A stretch of 45,490 nt of DNA, from positions 1-45,490 of the forward strand of contig JAHJQO010000043.1 of the NCBI GenBank assembly GCA_018819305.1. Direction: 5' to 3'. The DNA comes from Nanobdellota archaeon (GTDB lineage Archaea; Nanobdellota; Nanobdellia; Woesearchaeales; SM23-78). Position 1 is the stretch's first letter; the number at the start of each line of letters is the position of its first letter. Positions 40,158 to 45,490 of the stretch are shown here, in pieces. Under the pieces are notes generated by a model. The model was not told the origin of the DNA, did no database searches, and was given only the letters and a program-made list of their open reading frames with translations. Both the position numbers and the translations under genes were made by a program.

Positions 40158-41948
40158 TTATAATCTTTTCTTGTTTCTGTTCTTCGCTAATGCGATAACA
40201 ATAAATAACAATGCCAGCGCAAAAATTACGAGCAAAAAGATGCTTGTCGCCAAGGTCGTCATTGGTATGCCAAAGAGTTGTACTTCTTTGTATAGAAATT
40301 CACCGATGACGAGCGGGTTATGCTGGCTTAATAGTCTTGCAAATCCAGGCATTGCCTCTAATGGTGCTAATGCATTACTGAATAAGAATAATATTAGTGC
40401 GGTGAATGTTGTTATTAATATTGATATTTGTATTGTCCGGAACAAATATGCAAAAAGCATACCTAACAAAATAAAAATAGATATTAACAAAAGGCTTATT
40501 AAGCTAATCTGCCAAAAGATTTGGCTTATCATTATTCCTAGTTTAGTCTGAGCAACAATGAAAAGCACCAGTATTTGGAAGAAAACTATTACAACCCATG
40601 TGAACAGCATTCCAATAACATAAACTGTATCGTTCAAAGGTGCGATTAGATTCCTCTGATAAGCTTTATTATTTATTTCCATTAATGTTGATGTATTTGA
40701 GAATAACAAGGAAATAAACATAATTATCATGGCTAAGAGCTGAGGAAAAGATAATTGGATGTTTGTTGCGTTTTTCAATAATTTGTTATAATCTGATATG
40801 ATTGGTTTTATAAGTTTCTTGGCTGTTTCTGGATTAAGCTTGTTTAATTGGTTTAACTTATCATCCAGTTCTGTTGTGACCTCATCAATTCTTACAATAC
40901 TCTTATTAATTTTAGTCACATACGCATTGTTTCTTTCTATCTCTTCATCCAGGAAATTCTTTATTGTATCTATCTGGCTGATGGTATCATCAATCATAGA
41001 TATTCCTGAGTGAAATTTGGCGTTCGTCACATTTATTAAATCTGAGAGTTCAAGAAGTTGTTTGGTCAGATTATTAAACAACTCATTTAAGTGCATATTA
41101 AACAGGACGTTATATGTAATGTTATCTGCGGCGCCATTCGTGACTTCATCAGTCATATCATCTGTTTGGTTGATTAATCCTTCTGAGGAAATATTAATTG
41201 TGATGTTACTAACTTCTTTCAGACTTATAATCACTGTATCTATTGTTGTTGTCAACTTCTCTGTTGCAGAATCCAATTCTGATGAATAATTATGCAATTT
41301 ATTCTGAAGGTCCTTGATTAACATATATTTGGGAATAAAATCCTCCCTCACACTCTCAAGTTTCTCATTTCTTTCTATTAGTTGTCTCTCTATACTGATG
41401 GACTCTTCACGTATTTGAATAATATCATTTTTTCTTTCATTAATAAATCCAATAAGGCTTTGTATGTTTTCAATTATATTTTCTGTGCTTTCAATACTTA
41501 TCTGCTCTGATTTTAAGCCAAAGAAATCTTGTATGTTCTGCACCATAATGAGCGCAACTTTTTTTCGGGTGTTATCATAATAATATGTTACTTTTCCAGA
41601 TGGAATGTTTTCGAATCCTGAAATCATAATTTTTTCTTCTAATATCAAACCTTCTAAATTAATACATATATGGATTTTTTGCAGAGCCATCTCCACAAGA
41701 CATGCATCAATTGTATCAAATTCCTGAATTATGGCATAAGCACTGACGTCATTTATTAGCGGAGTAATGTTAATTCCTTCTTGAGAAACAACACCAATTG
41801 ATGTGCCTGTTATTTCATCGCTGCTAAATGCATAACCTATGAGCAGGATTAAGATAACAGGAACAATGACCAGCAGAAACAGAGAAGTCCAATTCCTAAA
41901 TAGGATTTTTATATTCTTTTTAAACTCATTAAACAATAATTTTATCAT
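40158..41948 (-). CDS. ABC-2 exporter permease with large extracytoplasmic domain
   Basis: A 596-aa permease. One membrane helix at residues 20-42 (SLFLLVIVPVILILLIGYAF) is followed by about 350 extracytoplasmic residues. These contain coiled-coil segments (for example 180-240 and 320-360), many Asn-x-Ser/Thr sites, and little else. Residues 405-590 hold about five membrane helices with the ABC-2 pattern (LLAMIIMFISLLFSNTSTLMEINN...RNLIAPLND). It pairs with the ATPase gene 12 bp upstream. The cargo is unknown. Confidence 0.85.
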   Translation of the reverse strand: MIKLLFNEFKKNIKILFRNWTSLFLLVIVPVILILLIGYAFSSDEITGTSIGVVSQEGINITPLINDVSAYAIIQEFDTIDACLVEMALQKIHICINLEGLILEEKIMISGFENIPSGKVTYYYDNTRKKVALIMVQNIQDFFGLKSEQISIESTENIIENIQSLIGFINERKNDIIQIREESISIERQLIERNEKLESVREDFIPKYMLIKDLQNKLHNYSSELDSATEKLTTTIDTVIISLKEVSNITINISSEGLINQTDDMTDEVTNGAADNITYNVLFNMHLNELFNNLTKQLLELSDLINVTNAKFHSGISMIDDTISQIDTIKNFLDEEIERNNAYVTKINKSIVRIDEVTTELDDKLNQLNKLNPETAKKLIKPIISDYNKLLKNATNIQLSFPQLLAMIIMFISLLFSNTSTLMEINNKAYQRNLIAPLNDTVYVIGMLFTWVVIVFFQILVLFIVAQTKLGIMISQIFWQISLISLLLISIFILLGMLFAYLFRTIQISILITTFTALILFLFSNALAPLEAMPGFARLLSQHNPLVIGEFLYKEVQLFGIPMTTLATSIFLLVIFALALLFIVIALAKNRNKKRL

Positions 41949-41960
41949 TTTCCTTTGCTC

Positions 41961-42671
41961 TTAATGCATTACCAGCCTTCTAAACTTCTTTTCCAATCCT
42001 TTTATCTCCTTTCTGTCAAGAATGGCCTTGACAATTCCATCCTTAATAATCACAACTTTTGTACAATGCTTTTCTATTTCCGGGAGTATGTGTGAAGATA
42101 CAATCACTATTTTATTATTCTGAGAAGCCACATCTTTTACGATTTTCCAAAACTGACTAACAAGCAGAGGGTCAAGCCCTGTTGTTGGCTCATCAAGCAC
42201 AAGCACAGAAGGATTGTGAATAAGAGATATTGCAAAATCCAGTCTTCTCTTCATCCCGCCAGAAAGATTTTCAGCAAGAACATGTTTCTGTTTAGACAAC
42301 GCCACAGCTTCCAGGAGATCATTAATGCGTTTTTCTTTATCTGCGAAAGGAATCCTGTAAAGGTTTGCGTAATAATTCATGTTTTCAATAACTAAGAGTT
42401 TCTCGTAAAAAGCATTCTCCTGACTCGTATATCCTACAGTTTTTCGTAGGTTCATAACGTCTTTGGAGACATTCTTATTGTTAAGAAAAACATTTCCGGT
42501 GTCTGGCTTGTAGTAGCCCACAAGAATTTTCAAGAGAGTAGATTTTCCGCAACCACTTTCTCCGATAACACCAATAATATCAGAAGCATTTGCTTCAAAT
42601 GATATATCAATTAGGACAGGTTTCTTCCTGAAAGTTTTTCCAATACTACATACTTTTAGGGTTACGACCAT
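41961..42671 (-). CDS. ABC transporter ATP-binding protein
   Basis: A 236-aa ATPase of an ABC-2 exporter. Walker A is GESGCGKST, the Q-loop region YTSQENAF, the signature LSGGMKRRLDFA, Walker B VLVLDEPTTGLDP and the switch His SSHIL. It starts about 68 nt after an AT-rich promoter region and is followed by its permease. Specificity unknown. Confidence 0.93.
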   Translation of the reverse strand: MVVTLKVCSIGKTFRKKPVLIDISFEANASDIIGVIGESGCGKSTLLKILVGYYKPDTGNVFLNNKNVSKDVMNLRKTVGYTSQENAFYEKLLVIENMNYYANLYRIPFADKEKRINDLLEAVALSKQKHVLAENLSGGMKRRLDFAISLIHNPSVLVLDEPTTGLDPLLVSQFWKIVKDVASQNNKIVIVSSHILPEIEKHCTKVVIIKDGIVKAILDRKEIKGLEKKFRRLVMH

Positions 42672-42719
42672 TCTTATAGTATATTCTTGTTAATTTAAAT
42701 ATGTTACTAAGTTCACACT

Positions 42720-42896
42720 TTAAGAATGCAATACACTAATTTTTTGTTTTGCTAATTCAAATTCCTCTTGAATTATACAAACATCTAATTGAAGAGTTGA
42801 AACATGAATTACAGAATCTTTTGAAACTTTTTCCTCTGCAAAAATTCCAATGCCGTGAGTTTGGCTCGGCCTAATACTGATTTTTATTTTGAACAT
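42720..42896 (-). CDS. Truncated SET-domain protein, 58 aa
   Basis: A complete small frame, ATG at 42896 to TAA at 42720. Its first half reads MFKIKISIRPSQTHGIGIFA then EEKVSKDSVIHVS, the N-terminal strand pair of SET lysine methyltransferases ('THGxGxFAxxxIxxxxxI'). The rest (about 70 residues of the catalytic core, including the N-H motif) is missing: a short non-matching tail leads to a stop. It is probably a gene remnant, or a minimal SET-derived protein. Confidence 0.55.
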   Translation of the reverse strand: MFKIKISIRPSQTHGIGIFAEEKVSKDSVIHVSTLQLDVCIIQEEFELAKQKISVLHS

Positions 42897-42963
42897 GATT
42901 TAAGTGAGTGTGAAGTCATTTAAATAAATAACTGAAATATAGTTGATGTGAGAAATTACTAAC

Positions 42964-43734
42964 TTAAGAATCTTCTTTGATTACTTTTACTGGAAAGCTC
43001 TGTTTTAGAAAACTTTTGAAGCTATCTTTCATACCTTCTTTTAAGAATAACTCTTGTATTGAATCTGACAGTCCCCCTATTATTGAATTAAATATTTTAT
43101 CTCCATGCCTTCTTTCAAGATATTCACTTACTGCTTCTGCTTTTAAACTGCCTTCAGAAAATTTTGCATCTGCTCCTTCTCCATGTATAGCATTATTTAT
43201 TATAAGCAAATTGTTATTTATCCAGTAATCAACTATGCTTCTGGCTAATGGACTGTTTTCTTGGGCTAAAATACCGTTTATGGATGCTTCTAAGTATGCA
43301 CTGTGAAACTCATTTTCTTGATATTTGATTTCAAGCTTTAGATCCAGATGAGATAGACATGCTTCTTCTTTTGGCCTTAATAAAAAGTATTTGTTTTGAG
43401 TATATATGACATTTTGCTGCCTAAGGCCGCACATCCCGCTTTTTTGTTTAAAGCTTTGCTCAAATATCTCATATTCTTCAGATAATTTTTTATCCAGGGA
43501 ATTTTCTTTTGCTGTTAATTCATCTACTGTTTTAAAATCCAGAATTTTTGGTTTTGAATATCTGTTTATTACTCCAATAGGAACATACTCAATAATTTTA
43601 ACAGATGGCAAGGGCATTCTTATCATACTACCCATCCTTGATTCTAGTTTTATTGCAATCACAGGTTGTTCTAGTACTTTTTTTTCTAAGTCAATTCTGT
43701 ACCTGTATGCTCCTGCTTCAATAACCCTTTCCAT
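42964..43734 (-). CDS. Unknown protein, 256 aa
   Basis: No known family. The first half is beta-rich (RYRIDLEKKVLEQPVIAIKLESRMGSMIRMPLPSVKIIEYVPIG); the second half is helical. CGLRQ and EEACLSHLDL carry the few cysteines. There is no membrane helix or signal. A TTTATAAA box lies about 24 nt before the ATG (leaderless). The genes next to it give no clue. Confidence 0.5.
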   Translation of the reverse strand: MERVIEAGAYRYRIDLEKKVLEQPVIAIKLESRMGSMIRMPLPSVKIIEYVPIGVINRYSKPKILDFKTVDELTAKENSLDKKLSEEYEIFEQSFKQKSGMCGLRQQNVIYTQNKYFLLRPKEEACLSHLDLKLEIKYQENEFHSAYLEASINGILAQENSPLARSIVDYWINNNLLIINNAIHGEGADAKFSEGSLKAEAVSEYLERRHGDKIFNSIIGGLSDSIQELFLKEGMKDSFKSFLKQSFPVKVIKEDS

Positions 43735-43866
43735 GTTTTGTTATTACTATTGAGTAGTTTATAAATCTTTTGTTTTGATAATTAAAAATGCAAATTCAAA
43801 ATTACAAGTTTTTCTATTTTTAAACAACAACATTTAAAAACAAAGCTTTCTGCTCCTATCCATAAG

Positions 43867-45420
43867 ATGGATACTGAAACTAGAATCTTAAATGAAAGAA
43901 AAGAAAAGCTTGAGGAATTAAGAAAAGCAGGCATTAATCCTTATGCATACAGGTTTGAGAAGAATGCCATGGCTGCTGAGATTAAGCAGGTTTATGATAA
44001 GCTGCAAAAAGAAGAAAAAGACACCAAGCGCAATGCAGTCAGGGTAGCTGGCAGAATAGTTGCCAGAAGAATCATGGGAAAAGCTTCTTTTGCTCAGCTT
44101 CTGGATGAGTCTGGACAGATTCAATTATATTTCAAGCAGGATGATGTTGGTGCTGATGCATATGCATTATTCAAAAAACTTGACATCGGAGACATCATTG
44201 GTGTTGAAGGTGTTACTTTCAAAACTCATACAGGAGAAATCACTGTTAATGTCAATAAATTTGAACTCTTAACAAAATCAATAAGACCTTTGCCTGAAAA
44301 ATTCCATGGCTTAAAAGACACTGAAATAAGATTCAGACAGAGATATGTTGACTTAATTGTAAACCCTGATGTCAGAAAAACCTTTGTTATCAGAACAAAG
44401 TTGATGCAGGCAATCAGAGAGTTTCTTTTAGGCGAAGGATACTTAGAAGTTGAGACTCCAACATTGCAGCCTGTTTATGGAGGAGCAAGTGCAAAGCCAT
44501 TTGTTACTCATCACAATGCTCTTGACATGCCTCTTTACATGAGAGTGTCTGATGAGATGTATCTAAAGAGACTTATTGTTGGTGGCTTTGAAAAAGTATT
44601 TGAGTTTTGCAAAGATTTCCGTAACGAAGGAATTGACACAACACATAATCCTGAGTTCACTCAGATGGAAACCATGACTGCTTATGATGATTATACTGAC
44701 AGCATGGACAGAACTGAGAGAATGTTTGAGTATGTTGCTAAAAAAGTTCTTGGCACTACAGAGCTTGAGTTTGACGGCAAAAAAATCAGCCTTAAAGCTC
44801 CTTTCAAAAGAATTAAAATGGCTGATGCTGTTAAAGAAATTACTGGTGTTGATTTCAGTGATTTAAAGAATTTTGATATTGGACAAGCAAGAGAAGTTGC
44901 CAGAGAACACAGAGTAGAGATTGATGAGGACATGAGTGTTGGTTTTATTCTTGCAGAACTTTGCGGAGAACTTGCAGAACCAAAATTCATCCAGCCTACT
45001 TTTATTACTGATTATCCAAAAGATGTAAGTCCTTTGGCAAAACCTGTGAAAGAAAATCCTGATTTTACAGAACGGTTTGAGCTTTTGATTGCAGGCATGG
45101 AGTTTGGCAACATGTATTCTGAGCTTAATGACCCTGCTCTTCTGAGAGAGAACTGGGAGCAGCAGGAAGACAGGCTAAGCAAAGGAGATGAAGAAGCCCA
45201 GAGAACTGATGAAGACTTTATCAGGGCAATGGAATATGGAATGCCTCCAACCAGCGGCATTGGAATTGGCATTGACAGGGTTGCAATGCTTTTCACTAAC
45301 AACACATCTATAAGAGAAGTTATATTTTTCCCAACATTAAGACCTGAAAAAAATGAACCTCCTCGCCTTAAGGCGAGGTATCCTTTTAAAAAAAAACAAA
45401 GTTTAAGCAACGAAAGTTGA
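43867..45420 (+). CDS. lysS: Lysyl-tRNA synthetase, class II, with palindrome-encoded tail
   Basis: Charges tRNA-Lys. The N-terminal OB fold (VRVAGRIVARRIMGKASFAQLLDESGQIQLYFK) recognises the anticodon. Class II motifs follow: motif 1 FLLGEGYLEVETPTLQPVYGGA, motif 2 FEFCKDFRNEGIDTTHNPEFTQMET, motif 3 GMPPTSGIGIGIDRVAML. Archaea often use the class I enzyme, but several DPANN groups carry this form. The usual end is near FPTLRPEK. About 22 extra residues (NEPPRLKARYPFKKKQSLSN...) follow, encoded by palindromic DNA, so the tail was probably gained by insertion of a repeat. The tail may be harmless. Confidence 0.95.
   Translation: MDTETRILNERKEKLEELRKAGINPYAYRFEKNAMAAEIKQVYDKLQKEEKDTKRNAVRVAGRIVARRIMGKASFAQLLDESGQIQLYFKQDDVGADAYALFKKLDIGDIIGVEGVTFKTHTGEITVNVNKFELLTKSIRPLPEKFHGLKDTEIRFRQRYVDLIVNPDVRKTFVIRTKLMQAIREFLLGEGYLEVETPTLQPVYGGASAKPFVTHHNALDMPLYMRVSDEMYLKRLIVGGFEKVFEFCKDFRNEGIDTTHNPEFTQMETMTAYDDYTDSMDRTERMFEYVAKKVLGTTELEFDGKKISLKAPFKRIKMADAVKEITGVDFSDLKNFDIGQAREVAREHRVEIDEDMSVGFILAELCGELAEPKFIQPTFITDYPKDVSPLAKPVKENPDFTERFELLIAGMEFGNMYSELNDPALLRENWEQQEDRLSKGDEEAQRTDEDFIRAMEYGMPPTSGIGIGIDRVAMLFTNNTSIREVIFFPTLRPEKNEPPRLKARYPFKKKQSLSNES
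45361..45378. repeat. Perfect 18-bp palindrome inside the lysS tail
   Basis: CCTCGCCTTAAGGCGAGG reads the same on both strands. It encodes the start of the extra C-terminal tail of LysRS and looks like a REP-type element. Confidence 0.8.
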
Positions 45421-45434
45421 AAGCTTTCGTTGCT
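45406..45434. repeat. 11-bp stem-loop spanning the lysS stop codon
   Basis: AGCAACGAAAG (45406-45416) and CTTTCGTTGCT (45424-45434) form a perfect inverted repeat with a 7-nt loop. The stop TGA (45418-45420) lies in the loop. It may end or stabilise the lysS transcript; there is no T-run after it. The remaining bases to 45490 show no gene. Confidence 0.75.
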
Positions 45435-45490
45435 GGTAGTAGGACGGAAGGTTGCTAAAATTAGTTTTCCAGCTTCCTTGGCTGTAACGA

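Overview
The window looks like chromosomal DNA of an AT-rich DPANN archaeon, most like the Woesearchaeota/Pacearchaeota group (inference; no 16S is present). The evidence is an archaeal/eukaryal-type ribosomal run (eS19, eL39, eL31), RNA polymerase subunit L, Pth2, TATA boxes about 25 nt before leaderless ATGs, GGTGA-type ribosome binding sites, tRNA genes without encoded CCA, and many short anonymous proteins. Lysine is charged by a class II LysRS. There is no rRNA, CRISPR array or transposase.

Layout. 1-5000: glycosyltransferase, small HPF-like protein, ribosomal proteins (minus strand), then RpoL, AMMECR1 and Nudix genes, and cis-prenyltransferase. 5000-9400: CBS/zinc-ribbon protein, a 625-aa nucleotidyltransferase fusion with a HEPN-like part, and two paralogous proteins of unknown family. 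9570-18410: a five-gene minus-strand cluster of membrane and surface proteins, including a 1257-aa secreted protein. 18500-24900: NYN nuclease-like protein, HTH-nucleotidyltransferase with a palindromic operator, MetRS, deoxyribosyltransferase-like protein, zinc ribbons and a PLP-fold protein. 24950-28900: tRNA-Thr, small membrane protein, transglutaminase-like lipoprotein, a highly interrupted tRNA-Leu, a RelE-type toxin followed by two tiny genes, and small unknowns. 28940-34660: Pth2, then an ArsR / P-type ATPase / CBS / Kef-type antiporter operon. 34800-40000: GNAT protein and a methyltransferase-like / small Cys protein / glutamate dehydrogenase operon, divergent from an internally duplicated HTH regulator, then a DUF2062 protein. 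40150-45490: ABC-2 exporter, a truncated SET-domain gene, an unknown protein and LysRS.

How the genes work together. The housekeeping genes (ribosome, RNA polymerase, two aminoacyl-tRNA synthetases, Pth2, tRNAs) are scattered as singletons or short operons. Accessory content falls into three groups: cell-surface proteins, nucleotidyltransferase/toxin-like systems, and ion homeostasis.

Most interesting. (i) The tRNA-Leu(UAA) locus at 27076-27346 has an apparent 16-nt anticodon-loop intron, a 96-nt structured insertion inside the T-loop, and a 17-bp duplicate of its own 5' end beside the TATA box. (ii) Very short genes, all under 60 codons, include two behind the toxin and a SET-domain remnant. 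(iii) The paralogous pair at 7872-9395 is of unknown family. (iv) The surface cluster is unassigned. (v) One protein carries two nucleotidyltransferase-like regions and a HEPN-like region.
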